Shown: piece after piece, positions 1-11,343 of the stretch
Layout: each line of letters opens with the position of its first letter
Position numbering within the stretch: the stretch's first letter is position 1
Source: Nymphaea colorata
Taxonomy: Eukaryota; Streptophyta; Magnoliopsida; Nymphaeales; Nymphaeaceae
Direction: 5' to 3'
Assembly (NCBI RefSeq): GCF_008831285.2
Contig: NC_045150.1
Coordinates: 10,864,001-10,928,000, forward strand
Length of the DNA: 64,000 nt
The notes under the pieces: generated by a model
Databases searched by the model: none
Told to the model about the DNA's origin: nothing
Seen by the model: only the letters and a program-made list of their open reading frames with translations
Position numbers and translations under genes: made by a program

Positions 1-1926
1 AGCATACATGGGTTGCATACAATTTCTAAATTGAGGAGGGGTAGGATAAATTGAAATGGAAGAGGTTCTTGAAAGCTCCTCAATGTATACTAGTATGCAA
101 GTTTATGAACGATTTTGTGCAATTGATATCTGGTATTGTAAAATAACTTGTATATGATCCAAATAGGTCCTTCGACAAACAATGACGGGTCCCACCGGGT
201 GTGCCATCTGTTCGCACCCCACCCCTTTTTCTCAAAGGGTGTCATATGCGAATCAGCAAAATTTTTTTAAAATTGAGGTTTTCAAGAAAAATTTTCAAGA
301 GAAAGGGATCCGCCCGTCGGTACGAGGTCCAACCGTTTCTGCCGCCTTTAACAGGGGTACTTGGACCAAGGACTAAGGATCATTTGGATCATGTACGAGT
401 TATTGATGCAAATCCTATATGTTTATGCATTGAGGTTTTGGATTCAAGAACCAAATTTCATTTTGAATAAGTGATTTGAACTCGTTTTGAAGATTTGAGA
501 ATTTTCAAGTTGGTTCAAAACCTTTGTTTTTGTGCCATTTGATTTGAAATACATAATTCTTGAGGATTTTGAAGATTGAATCTTGAGTTCTTTGTCATGA
601 ACTCTAGATGGTTCATGAGTTGAAATTATGATCGACTTTTGTAAAATAGCTAAGTTTCCTTAGCAAAGAAACTAGATTTTTAAATTCTTCTTTTGCCAAA
701 TCGTGTGATTTGGTTTGGTGGAGTTCCTTCATATGTTCCAAATTGTTAGAAAACGTGTTGTTTTCTAAACACACTTTGGCCAAGATTATGAATGCATTGC
801 TTGTGTTTTCTTTTGAAGTTAAGAGAAGTTTACGAATTCTTGTTGCAATATGACTTGGTTACTTTTTGCAACTCAAATTTGAATCACTTAACTTCTTAAG
901 AATGTGCTTGTGGTGCTATTGATTTTGAGTGAAAGTGAATGCATGAAATGAAAAGGGAAACTATATAGAACATTCATTCTTCTCTCTCTCATAATCTCTC
1001 AAGGTTCATTCATATGAAACATGCATTCTTCACTCTCTCATAATCTCTTAAGGTTCATATTGTAATTGCACATCATAGAATCTACACCTAAGGATTGATT
1101 TTAATTAACGTGTAGGACTTTCTCTAAATATGCTTATTATATGATTAAGAACATGAATTAGAGATGTAGTCCATAACCTAAAAAAAGTCAGACCTTATGT
1201 TGATTTAGATATCTGAAAATTATGGACATTGATTCCAATAAAGGGTTTGTTTCATAGATACAAATGAGAAGTCTTTCATCAAATTTCAGATTTCATACTC
1301 ATAAAATCATGTCAACTTCTTCGGATGGTTCTAGGATAGTTGGCATTTCAAATATATAAAATTTGACATTCTTAAACCAATTCCTATAAAACATGGTCTG
1401 ATTTCAACAACATACATACATCTTACATGTGGATTGCTGAAATTAAGCAAATTTTAAAATGAAATGAAAATGATTTCATAACTTGGTACTATGAAAATCA
1501 AAATGAACCATCTTCTTAAAACTAGTTTGGCAACGTGTTCCAATCTGATTTTAAGAGAAGAAAACAATTTTTAACAAGAGATTGAACATGTATGTGTATA
1601 TATATAACAATGTATACATATACATACTTTACTCTTCAAAATGAAATTTCATGAAGGGACCACATAACTCACAAATCATGAAGATTCATGGCTGGGTTCT
1701 TTTACGTGGAAAGATTGAAAACTTGTTCCAAATGTCCCCAACTACCCATGATCAAGTAAATAAAGCATAAAACAAAATAACTTTAAATAGAAATGGATAA
1801 ATGCATGTTCAAGCTAGTTCATCCTTAATCTCGCCATGCAAAGGTAGATTACATTCATGAGAATGCATCCATCCTTAATAGGATTTTTTATCATATATAT
1901 ATTGCAGCAATATCACTCTCTCACCG
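1..1926 (-). mobile_element. Truncated LTR and PBS-side fragment of a second Ty3/Gypsy copy
   Basis: This stretch repeats 25,551-27,515 almost base for base. The first 208 bases match the internal sequence next to the right-hand LTR of the large element, including the primer-binding-site candidate (about 187-206 here). The LTR itself starts at 209 with TGTTCGCACCCC. It stops abruptly at 1926, where the right LTR would continue for about another 1.5 kb; instead the duplicated C2-like unit begins at 1927. So this is the 5' LTR of another copy on the minus strand, lacking its outer part, with its coding region to the left of the window. Relative to the 25.7 kb LTR it lacks an insert of about 125 bp (near 26,715-26,835) and differs around 1,600-1,730. 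Confidence 0.85.
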
Positions 1927-1929
1927 AAA

Positions 1930-2105
1930 GATGTATGAGATAACGGTAAACATTAGTATGAGATAATATTTATGAGACAACACATGATTTATGAGATAAT
2001 AATGTAACAGACAAATGTATGAGATAAAATAATAAGATAATAGATCAATGTATGAGATAATGTTAAACATAAGTATGAGATAATGTTTATGAGATAATAA
2101 ATTAT
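1930..2105. repeat. Degenerate TATGAGATAA repeat array
   Basis: The motif TATGAGATAA and close variants recur every 15-40 bases, interspersed with AT-rich spacers. The array is longer in the partner copy (about 48,120-48,385), so this one was probably truncated by the LTR junction at 1926/1927. A minus-strand ORF of repeated Tyr/Leu/Ile codons here is only a by-product of the repeat. Confidence 0.6.
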
Positions 2106-2433
2106 GGTCACAAAAGCCTTTTTAAGTTTCCAAGGATAATATAAGAGTCGACCGGAATCATCATAAATCATTTTCTTGTACAATAAAAAACCCAAGTGAT
2201 GCTTGAGTTTGACAAGTGATCAAACAACCAACAACCAAATTTTGCAATTCTTAGTAGATTGAATTCAATCTTTAATTTTATAATAGCCCTTGTGTCAATT
2301 AATACTAGCTGATGAAAGATCTTAATTTCTTCTTACTTTCCTCTCAATTGTGTATGACAATGGGTTGGATGACTCTCATAAGTTGGTTCAATCAATTTTC
2401 TTAGAAATATATATATATATATATATATATATA

Positions 2434-2655
2434 CATTAAATGGTGACTCTAGTTTTTTAGAGTCACCTAACCATCTATTCTGTACCGTCTAATCCAACAT
2501 TACGGACGACTATGAAAAAAATAATGTGAAAAAGATGGTATTTTCGTTATCTAATATTAGTTTACACCTTTTTATTATTGTTTTTCTCTCAACCATCCAT
2601 ATGCTTTAAAATGAATGACCTTGGTTAAATGGTTGAGTGATTCTAAGGTCTTGTT
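2434..2655. mobile_element. MITE of the GGTGACTCT family
   Basis: An AT-rich block opening with TAAATGGTGACTCTAG and closing near GAGTGATTCTAAGG. The same block, diverged, is present at 48,710-48,925, at 43,199-43,622 (with another MITE inside it) and inverted at about 57,565-57,797. In the last two the ends form inverted termini (TAAATGGTGACTCT against AGAGTCATCATTTA). No coding capacity is seen. The class is not assigned. Confidence 0.45.
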
Positions 2656-2888
2656 TGATGCATGAGAATGAAGATTTTTTCAAAGTATAGGAGGAAGATT
2701 TTTTTTGTGGAAAAAAATCAGACCTGGAGAGGTTTGACTTATTTTTTTGGGGTGTGTGGGAGTTTTTCTGAATTCATTGAAAAATGCATGGTAAAATTCC
2801 CTTTGTTTGATGCTGCAGGGAAAAACCATACAAACGTGAAAAAAAATCCACCTTGCAAAGCATTTTTCTTGTGCATCAAACGGGGCTT
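2649..2888. mobile_element. MITE-like block with TTTGATGCA / TGCATCAAA ends
   Basis: The left end reads GTCTTGTTTGATGCATGAG and the right end CTTGTGCATCAAACGGGGC, which are imperfect inverted complements about 240 bp apart. The interior is poly-T/poly-A rich. It is also present in copy B near 48,920-49,165. Target duplication is not clear, so superfamily is not assigned. Confidence 0.35.
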
Positions 2889-3867
2889 ATATGACCAGCG
2901 TCACCGTTCACTCATTATATGTATAAGAAAATAGTTAGATACTAGACTCTTATATACCATATTGGATGAAAATTGTGCATATGAGTAATTGATTTTAACA
3001 AGATCAGATGTTTGAGAATAAATTGAAGAAAATAGAAACCAAGTTAATTTTACTTTCAAGCGGCCGAAATGCCGCTCATAAGAGGGAATAAATAAACTTC
3101 ATTAGTTGAGATCTATGACTTTTTTTAAAAGGTATACCTCTTGTTTGAAAATACAACTTTTTTTTTTAACATAATCTCCACCATCTGGTCTCATTAAAAT
3201 TAAGTGCTTTACAGAATCCCCGTTTAATTTCGTATATAAGAGAACCTCGACCAACAGAGCATATCCAAAAAATAATCACCCAAATCCAGCTCACGTAGTG
3301 ATCTAGTTGATCGAATGAAGTACTCTGGTAGTCTGGTTGTTTACATAGATCCATTGAATAAGAAACTAATTTATAATCGATGCCCTTGCATTTTGCTCGG
3401 GCCACGTTCAGTTAATATGATTTTGATCCACTGGCAGCGATACTCGTAGGCATGCAGAGCATCAACTCTGTTGCCAGAAAAACAAAAAATCACAAGCTTC
3501 TAAGCACTGATTGGTTTCATAGCATCTAGGTAAAAGGCATTGGTTTTTCTGTCAGAAAACTCGTGAATGTTGTTAGGCGCAATAAGAAAACAAGCCAAGT
3601 GTATTTTTTATTGTAGTCAATTTTTACTTTGTTGAAGTCATGTTTCCCAACATTTCTCCCTTTTTATTTTTTAATGCACAATGTTTTAACCAAATGATGT
3701 TCAAGCATGACCTCAAGAAGAGAGGCTGGGCCCTGCTTCCTTCTCGTGCTGTGGATAGGTCGCCTCCTTTGGAATGTCAAACTTCCGGGCAAGGGCCCGT
3801 AGTTTTTTTGGTATACTTGACATCATTCACAACATGTGCAAAGTGCAAGGTTTAACTTTACGTCTAT

Positions 3868-4550
3868 ATAAATACACAATGTTTGGGAGAAAGCTTTATC
3901 CCTTGGATTTTCTTCTTTCTCCAGAGGATGAGATGGTAACAGGTATCACTAAGCTGACTATTTTCACACATCCTTGTGGTTAGAGAGGCCGCGGCTAGGT
4001 AGAAGGATTTTATTTTAACATTTGAACAAGGTCTTAGTTAATTGCGGACTCAAAAATTGTTTATTGAGGAGCACTGTTGTAAAAATTTTCATTTTTTATG
4101 GGACACAAGTCACACAACATATATATATATAAGACATCTATATAAAACTAAAGAAAATTTTATTGCTTCCATAGGCAACTGCCCACACCAGCTTATATGT
4201 AGCTGTGTATTGCTCATAACTTGTTCACGGCAACCTTGTCTAAAGGTAAGGTATTGGAAGGAAGTGGGTGGAGTTGACAGGTATTATCATGTCCGCTCGC
4301 TCTGTTTAATCTGCTCTCTCTGTTTCATATCTCTAGTTGCTATTATCACCAGTCATCATTTTCATCACCTTTGCAATCATGAATTCTTTCTTGTTCTGCT
4401 CCATCTTCTTCTTCTTCCTCTTAAGGTATTTGACCAGTGATAGGTTAAACTACCACGGAGCTTTTGTTCCTGCACCTCGAAGCTCAGATGCAGAAATCTT
4501 AGGTGGAGATACAAACAATAGTTTTGTTTCTAGTACTTTCTTGTGATATT
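3868..4550 (+). pseudogene. Dead C2-like family member A1
   Basis: A TATA box (CTATATAAAT near 3,870) is followed by a sequence colinear with the start of the member at 7.6 kb. The first exon is recognisable at about 4,233-4,280, ending in the conserved GTTGACAG/GTATTATC splice context, but the ATG context (CAACCATGCATAAC in relatives) has become CAACCTTGTCTAAAG, so the start codon is gone. A polypyrimidine-rich intron leads to AGGTATTTGACCAGTGATAGG at 4,425, which is related to the 7,880 region. The downstream C2-type segment (D-I-F-R-x-D-P) seen in the other members is absent. Copy B at 50.5 kb has the same loss but keeps GTTAACAG at the donor. Judged a pseudogene. Confidence 0.5.
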
Positions 4551-5110
4551 AAGCACACCAACAGGGTCCCGTTACTCAGCAGAACTATCGGCCTTCATCC
4601 TTCCCCATCAATTCTTCTTCCCAGAGCCCTGAAACCCTCGCTCATCCGAGTGACGTTTTTGATGTGAAAGTGAAACCCTTTTTCGAACGAGGTCATTCTA
4701 AAATAGTTTTTCAATCCTAAAAGATTCCTTTTCAGATTGAGAGAGAGAGGGAAAAAAGGAAAAAAATAAACACCCCTAGGCTGCCGCCATTGGTTGATCG
4801 CTGGTCGTCGATACAGTGGTGGCAGTGTTGCCTGAAGAATCACTAAACGTTTGTGGTCGGATGGAGATGAACAGAATGAGGAGAGAGAAAACACGCTAGA
4901 AATGTAAAAATGAAATGGATGTTAGGCATCAAACAGCATTTGTTGTTAGTCTTTGCTCGAACCATGATGAGTTTAGAGAGTCGAGTTCAACGAACTGGCT
5001 CAACTAACAGAATGAGCTGTGACATGAGCCCAATTTCGTCTTCAACTATTGATGTTCTATGTTGCTTATTTCAAGGCAACGGCAAGTGCTTGCAGCTTTT
5101 GTGGTACTGA

Positions 5111-7600
5111 CTTGGATTGATTGACACGTGATAAAAATAAAAAAAATACATTAAAAAACTAGCAAACCATGACATAGGATGAATAACCCAATACAAAACC
5201 ATGCACTGTTTCGTAAAATAAAAGGAAAGGAAAAATATATACAAACAAAGGGAAAACAACACTACACAATTAATGTCATATTCCACAGAGATGGAATAAT
5301 GGCTATATCAACCACTCATCAAAAGAGTTGAGTGGGATGGGTCTACGAAGATCACCAATCACCTCCTTTGAAGGTCTACATTGAAGAAGATGAGTATCTT
5401 TTTGAGAAAAGGAGGATCCTAGATATCGATAATCACCTCCACTCAGTTTTTTCAACATTTTAATAGCAGATCTCCAATTTTTTGGACCAAGAATCACTCC
5501 AACCATGTTTTATGAGCACGATGCTATGAAAGGCAGTAAGTAAAATTGGCAGAGTCCGAAACTTGTACCAACATCTTCGGCTCAAGCTTGGCATCAGGTC
5601 TAATCAGCTTTGCCATTAATTCTATTTTTTTAAGCCAAAATTCCAACGATTCTTACAAAATTTGGCTGTTCTTAATTTCCTGATTTAGGGTCATGTTCCA
5701 TGATGTATGGCCAGCAGGCCCTTCAAGTTTTCCAGGGTAATATGGAAGGAGTCTCCCTGCAACATAATAAATCTTTTCTTTTTAAGATAAAAGACCCAAC
5801 TGAGGCTTGGGTTTGACACATATTCGTCAACAAAATTACATCATTCCTAGCGGATTGAATCCAATCTTATATTTTATAATAGCTGCCTGCTGTGGACATA
5901 AGTTCTTTTCATTTACCAAGGGAAATGAAGTTTTCTAATTTTAAATATGGTCAACATTAACTTTCATCATATCCATGCCCCCCAATCTGCTGTTCGTGTA
6001 ATTAATTAGAAATTATACTACTAAAAAATGGCATGTCTCTATGACAATGTTTTTTTTTTTGGGGGGGGTGAGCGTTCGGCTGTCATGAAGATTCATAAGC
6101 ATGCAGCAGCTGTAAAAGTAATCCGAATTCAATCAGTACTGCAAGCACATCTGCGTTCTTCTATGCTTTGTTATTTCGTAGTGGAAAACAAAAAAAGAAT
6201 TGAACTGATCTGGCTGCTCACTCGATCGCTTCATGTTGTGGATCAGAAAAAGGTATAAGCAAATAAGTTTTCAAAATAAAAGCAAATAACATTTAAAGCA
6301 AGACATAGACTGTCAGGTGAGCAAGAAGTCAACAACATAGGCCCAAAAGCCCCTCGTTTCCTTACCTTCTAGATCTTAAACTATGCTGCTATCAGCGATG
6401 GCAATGGTGTACCCTTTACCTTAGGTACTATGTCTCACTACTTAAGACATAAAAGTATGATGCCCATATAAATTGAACTAGAGACCTGCATCTTTATATA
6501 CATCTTAGCTCAACCAGCTGCGCTATGTATATACATGTATATATATACAACTATAAGACCCTTATATACATTATTAGATGAATATCGTATGAGCCATCGA
6601 TTTTAAAGAGGCTAGATGTTTGAGATGAAGTTGAAAAAACAAAAACCAAGTTATATTTACAAGAGACAAAAATACCATTCATAGGAAGGAGTGAATCAAT
6701 TTCCTTAATTGAGATCCTTTCTTCTTAAAGAGTATTCCTATTTCTTGAAAATACGGCTTAGTTTCCATTTTTTTCAACTTAGTCACAACCATTCTTTAAA
6801 ATCAAACGCTGATACTATTCCCTATAATATAAAACATGTTTTGATTTAAGTTGCTTTGATGACAAATGCAGACTTTTTTGCTAATAAAATGTTAATGCTA
6901 TAAGCGCCATTCATTTTTGCTTATTATAAAAACACTTTTAAACTAGGAAATATAATCAACTTAATGTCAGTTTTCCATCGACCCATTTGGATTATCGAAC
7001 GTTCATATATGGAACCCATCAAGCTGTGGCGAAACCAAGCGATTTGTGATGTGTAATTGTCAGTGTGAGATTGCTATCTAGGGTCGAGAAAATGAAAACT
7101 AGTGTCAAACTCATAACCTAAAACAAGCAAAATGTGAGGGCATCTCATGAGGGTGGTTCCGAATATCCTATATGGCATTTTATAGTCGATGCCCTCGCAT
7201 TTTGGTGGATCATGTTCAGCTCATATGATTTTGATCCACTGTCAGCGATACTTTAGCTCTGAAGAATCAAATTTAAAGATCACATGCTTTTAAGTATTGG
7301 TTGGCTTCATAGCTTCTAAGTAACAGGCATTCATTATAGCCAATTCATAATTAATTGAAGTAATGTTTATGAAAATTCCTCGCATTTTATTTCTTAATTC
7401 CTTAAGTGACAGAGAAAGATTCGTGCATGATCTCAAAGGAGTGAGGCCGGGCCATGCTTACTTGTCCTGCTGTGTATAGGTCGCTTCCTTAACAATGTCG
7501 AACTTCCAGGCAAGGGCCCCTCAACACACAAGTGCCCGCAGTTTTTGTGGTACACTTGATTTCATTCACCAAATTAATGTGCAAAGAAGTTTGTGGTTTA
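5111..7600. other. Upstream part of family unit A2; no gene
   Basis: No coding sequence is supported. Landmarks shared with other units of the family are visible: the GACCCAACTGAGGCTTGGG block (about 5,796), a TTCGGCTGTCATGAAGATTC block (about 6,075), and a block at 6,548-7,250 that is a diverged repeat of 2,940-3,430 in unit A1. These repeats show that A1 and A2 descend from an older tandem duplication. The short ORF at 6,028-6,258 is not conserved as protein. Confidence 0.5.
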
Positions 7601-7610
7601 ACACTACATC

Positions 7611-7617
7611 TATATAA
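7611..7617 (+). promoter_or_regulatory. TATA box of C2-like member A2
   Basis: TATATAA lies 105 bases upstream of the ATG at 7,716. The surrounding CTACATCTATATAAGTG is identical in copy B (53,869) and related boxes precede the other family members. The spacing suits a plant core promoter. Confidence 0.5.
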
Positions 7618-7715
7618 GTGTGCACATACAACCGTTGTGGTTGGACAGGCAGCAGCTAGCTAGAAGGATTTTACGTAAACATTCGAACAAGGGTCATAAC
7701 TTCTTCACCGCAACA

Positions 7716-9806
7716 ATGCATAACGGGATTGATGGGCAGAAGGTGAAGTTAACAGGTACCATCATCTGTCTGCTCGCTCTGTTTCATATCTGTACCTCCA
7801 ATTGGTATTATCACAGGTTGTTATCTTCATCAACTATGCCATCATGATTTCTTTCTTGTTCTCCTCCTTCTTCTTCTAGGTTTGTGACCAGTGATAGGTT
7901 CAATTACTTCTTTGGTTGGATTTGTTTTGCAGTCATTGCTCACTTTAAAGACGACGATATCTTTAGGAGAGATCCTTGTGTATGCATTAATTATAAACAA
8001 GACGCCCTTCGCTGCACCATGAAACGTGTAGGTAAGAGACTCGAACTTTTTATATTTCGATGTCAAGAACAAACATGCATTGTTTTGTTTCCTTCAAAGT
8101 GCCAATTTTCTTCAACGAAAATCATAAGAGGTGCATGGTTATTTGGATTCACAAACAGAGAGAGAGAGAGAGACACACACAGAGAGAGAGAGAGAGACAA
8201 AGAGTTGTTTACATGAAAATCATCAGAGGAAGAGGGGAAGATAAGAACTCCTCAGCACCTTAATTCCAGATTACCACTCCTTAATACCATCAAGACAACA
8301 CTCTTCAAGACTCGAACTGAAGACTTAGTTAATACAGGTCACCCAGCCCTTGATGCCATGGTTAATACATGAAACTCAGCTCGAACTGTTGTGTTACCCA
8401 TCGTTTAGAGAGAGAGAGAGAGAGATTTTTTTACTTATATTTAGTAATATTTCTGGATGCTCCCATCAGCTTTTGTTACCAATTTCCTAAACGCAGCCAA
8501 TCTGAACAAGAGCAGCAGCAGTACTAGTAGGTGAATCTTCAATGCCACAGTAGCCTGGAAAGTGGAGAGGCCCTAGAGAAATGTATGGGGCAATACTCAA
8601 ACAGTCGTTGGAGATCCATATATTTATTGGACCCAGGTATCTCATATAGTTATGCAACTAGGTCTGCATACAGGAGCGATCTGAGATATTTACATCATTT
8701 TGCGAACTGCATGATTTACCCTCATCTTGCTCGAGTGCCAAATCCAACCAGTTTCGACCCAGTTAGGCTCGACTCAGGAAAGCTCAACACATAGCCCTTC
8801 TCTCGCTTCACCCGTTCCATCCCTTTCTGCTAGGTTATTCCACCTATATTGTAACAAGTATGATGATGATCTTGGGAGAATTCAATTTATAGATATTTTC
8901 CCTTTCTCAACGATCAAATTAACTGCAAATGAAACATAATTAATAGAAGGTAGAATGTTTTGCTTTCAGTGGTGAACTTTATAGTTTAGGTTGTGAGCCT
9001 GTATACCGCTGTTTTGCACAGCTCAAGCTAGGTTAACCTGGCAGCCAAAAGAACAGGCTATTTCCAGTATTTTTTATCCTATGGAAACACCAACACATGC
9101 GAATGAAACATTATCTCAAGGATAAGTTAAAAAAAAAAAAGAATTTGTTTGCACTTTTTTAAAGCTTGCCAGTGTGAAAAAAGATAAAATAATTGCTTTG
9201 AATACGTTCCCCGTCCACCAGTGAGATCTCAATATATAGAATAGAGGTATGCATGGAATCTGTCACTGCGAGAGCCGATTTGTTATCAAATGGAATACTG
9301 CCTTTTTAGTCTCATGCTGTAGAAGCACCGAAGCATAATAGACTCTACCATTGCCTTTTTAATTTCTTTATGATAAGAGTCATGTGCTTTGATTAATGAC
9401 CTTGGACATATGTATGGGAAAAGGATCTATTGTTTTATCACCTTCAGGAAGCCATTAGAATATTCGTCGCTGTTGATGGATAACCTGTCAGCCAAAAGTA
9501 CTTGTTGGATATGCGTATGCAGAATGATCCTAACTGTTTTGAGTCTGTGGATTCAGATGTTAAGGATCCAAACACAGAGAAATTGGAGTATGACATTATC
9601 CTTGTCACAAGTGATCGAGAAATCACCGTTTCAGTCCGTAACAGGCAAACGGGGGAGCCATTAATCTGAATTCTTCTGCTGCTTCCTTCGCGCTTCTGTA
9701 TTTCATCTTGCAAATTGTAATTTTTGCTTTTCCTGCATAATGCAGGTTTCTGCTCGACCACGAGGTTCTTAAAAAGGGAAAAGATGAACAAGAAAAGGAA
9801 CTGGTT
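7716..9806 (+). CDS. C2-domain-like gene, member A2 (four candidate exons, interrupted by gap)
   Basis: Exon 1 is 7,716-7,755 (ATG in CCGCAACAATGCATAAC; 13 codons plus one base; donor CAG/GTACC). Exon 2 is 7,933-8,031 (acceptor TTTTGCAG, donor GTAG/GTAAGA). Spliced, they read through the joint as K-L-T-V-I-A-H-F-K-D-D-D-I-F-R-R-D-P-C-V, which resembles the first strands and calcium loop of a C2 domain (L-x-V then D-x-F-x-x-x-D-P-Y-V). Candidate exon 3 is 9,523-9,637 (acceptor TATGCAG; contains L-V-T-S-D-R-E-I-T-V-S-V). Candidate exon 4 starts at 9,746 (acceptor ATGCAG; F-L-L-D-H-E-V-L-K-K-G) and runs into the gap. C2 domains bind phospholipid, often with calcium. Exon 2 ends in phase 1 but exon 3 is open in phase 0, so this copy may be frameshifted by two bases relative to member D. 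The C2 assignment is inference from motif shape; the exon 3-4 joint is uncertain (a GC donor would keep the best exon 4 frame). Confidence 0.38.
8156..8200. repeat. GA/CA microsatellite
   Basis: Runs of AGAGAG, a short ACACAC stretch, then AGAGAG again, inside the putative long intron of member A2. A second GA run sits at 8,408-8,426. Confidence 0.8.
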
Positions 9807-9906
9807 NNNNNNNNNNNNNNNNNNNNNNNNNNNNNNNNNNNNNNNNNNNNNNNNNNNNNNNNNNNNNNNNNNNNNNNNNNNNNNNNNNNNNNNNNNNNNN
9901 NNNNNN
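9807..9906. other. Scaffold gap of 100 N
   Basis: Exactly 100 N, the usual placeholder for a gap of unknown size. It truncates the last exon of member A2. ORFs translated across it are meaningless. Confidence 0.99.
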
Positions 9907-11125
9907 ACATATATAAAGAGAGAGTGACAGCAGAAGTGCACTCAGATCTGATTGTAGATGGATCAATGGCGCAGGTTCACACAGATCAGATCTTAGAATG
10001 GATCCAAGATGCTATTAGTTAGGAAGCTCTTTTTAAATGAATGGGTAGTTCATTTGGAGCGGGTGAAGATGATAATTAATTGAAAACCCTAAATTTATTT
10101 TGCTTTCATTTTAAATACATCTTATACTTTAATTACTGCTACACCTGGGGGGGTGGAGAGGGTGGTGGTGGGGCAGGAAGAGAGAGAGAGAGAGAGGAAT
10201 GAGAGAGAGATCTTTTGTTTTTGTCTACAAATCGTTCTAACTTGTTTACCGTTCCAAAGTACATCCGCTGAAAATTTGATCTTTTATGTTTATTTCTATT
10301 CTGAAAAGTCTAAGGTGGCGGTTTAATGGTTCAGTTTTATTCTTTTCTTTGTTTTCTTTTCAATGGAAAACCTGATTAACAATAAAAAAAACACAATAGT
10401 TTTACCTTGGGAGGAATGCGTAAGTAAAAATTGCAATGCAGTCAGTATAAGTTGTAGCCACAATTTGATGAGTACCAGAATCCAAAGGTTAAACTTTTTC
10501 AATGTTTTTAGGGTCTCTACACTTTAGTAAGTTAAAAAGACACAGAAGGTCACATGACACGATACGATAAACTATTATAACATTGATATATCTTACAATT
10601 GAGATGGCCCCTCACCCTGTGCCATGGCCTTTGTTTGGATCCTTTCTTGCTGTCACATCAATACCTTAGGCCATCTCCATGCCTTGTGATCCACCTTGCT
10701 AACCAGTGTCCTCTTTCCCTCTTTGCTGCGGAATCGAGATACTACTTTTTTGTTGACACTCATTTTTTTTATTGCTTGCTTGTTACTGCTTGGCCTTCTC
10801 TCCCCCACACCCTCCCCTCTCCTTGCAGCAGCTTCTTCTCTTTTCTCCTTTACCTTTGGTCAACAGTGGTTGGCAAGTTACTTGGCGGTCTTGAATCATC
10901 TACTATTGGTGGCAGGATTGGCAAGAACACATAGTAGTATGTTTAAAAACACATCAGCAAGTGTTCCTTCAGTTAAATTCATTGTCAAGGTAGATGTCCA
11001 CCTTGCTCTTTGCATTGGCCACGGGATGACTTCCGCCTGGAGGGGGTTGTGGGTCTGCCCTGGCACCAAGCCTATTTTTTTCGTCAAACATGGGAATACT
11101 CATCCTAGAAAATTCATTCCATTCC
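9907..11125. other. Intergenic; no supported gene
   Basis: Contains a G-rich/GA-rich tract (about 10,146-10,210) and a stretch with long ORFs at 10,599-11,193. The latter have no recognisable domain, and the longer one runs into the MITE that starts at 11,134, so they are not called. Nothing else is recognised. Confidence 0.5.
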
Positions 11126-11133
11126 ATCACACA

Positions 11134-11335
11134 GAAGGGCAGAGGGAACGGGGCAGGCTCCTGCCTTGGCATCCCCCCTCTCTCAGATATTAAAAACTTT
11201 AAAAATTTATATGTAATCTAATAGTTTAATATATATACAAATTTGAAAATTTCTATTTCTGTATTTCTGCGCCTGTTAAAATTTTGAAACTATAGTTTTG
11301 CTCCATGGGACAAGAAATTCCTGGTTCCACCCCTG
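11134..11335. mobile_element. hAT-type MITE with perfect 8-bp target duplication
   Basis: The block opens GAAGGGCAGAGGGAAC and closes GGTTCCACCCCTG, imperfect inverted ends of the CAGGGGC type. It is flanked on both sides by ATCACACA (11,126-11,133 and 11,336-11,343). Eight-base target duplications and CAGGG ends are typical of hAT elements. It is about 200 bp with no coding capacity, related to the MITEs at 30,161 and 43,248. Confidence 0.7.
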
Positions 11336-11343
11336 ATCACACA

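Larger units (their letters stand above)
1927..7860 (+). repeat. Direct duplication, copy A (partner 48,209-54,108)
   Basis: The sequence from 1927 reappears from 48,209 in the same orientation with only scattered substitutions and small indels (offset 46,282 at the start, drifting to about 46,258 at 7,620). Matching short ORFs, TATA boxes and repeats occur in order in both copies. The left border here is an LTR fragment, whereas copy B continues leftward into more of the same TATGAGATAA repeat. The right border cannot be seen because copy B ends in a scaffold gap. Copy A contains two units of the C2-like gene family. Confidence 0.9.

Noticed and set aside
1930-2105. CRISPR-like array of TATGAGATAA motifs
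   Set aside because: Motifs are short, uneven and degenerate with no unique spacers, and the genome is a plant nuclear one.
2434-2460. Small hairpin GTGACTCTAGTTTTTTAGAGTCAC as a terminator
   Set aside because: It lies inside a MITE end and no transcript ending there is indicated; intrinsic terminators are not expected in a plant nuclear genome.
9444-9966. Long ORFs on both strands through 9,807-9,906
   Set aside because: They are translated across 100 N; no real reading frame is shown.
10599-11193. ORFs of 111 and 165 codons
   Set aside because: No domain, overlapping frames, and the longer one ends inside the MITE at 11,134.
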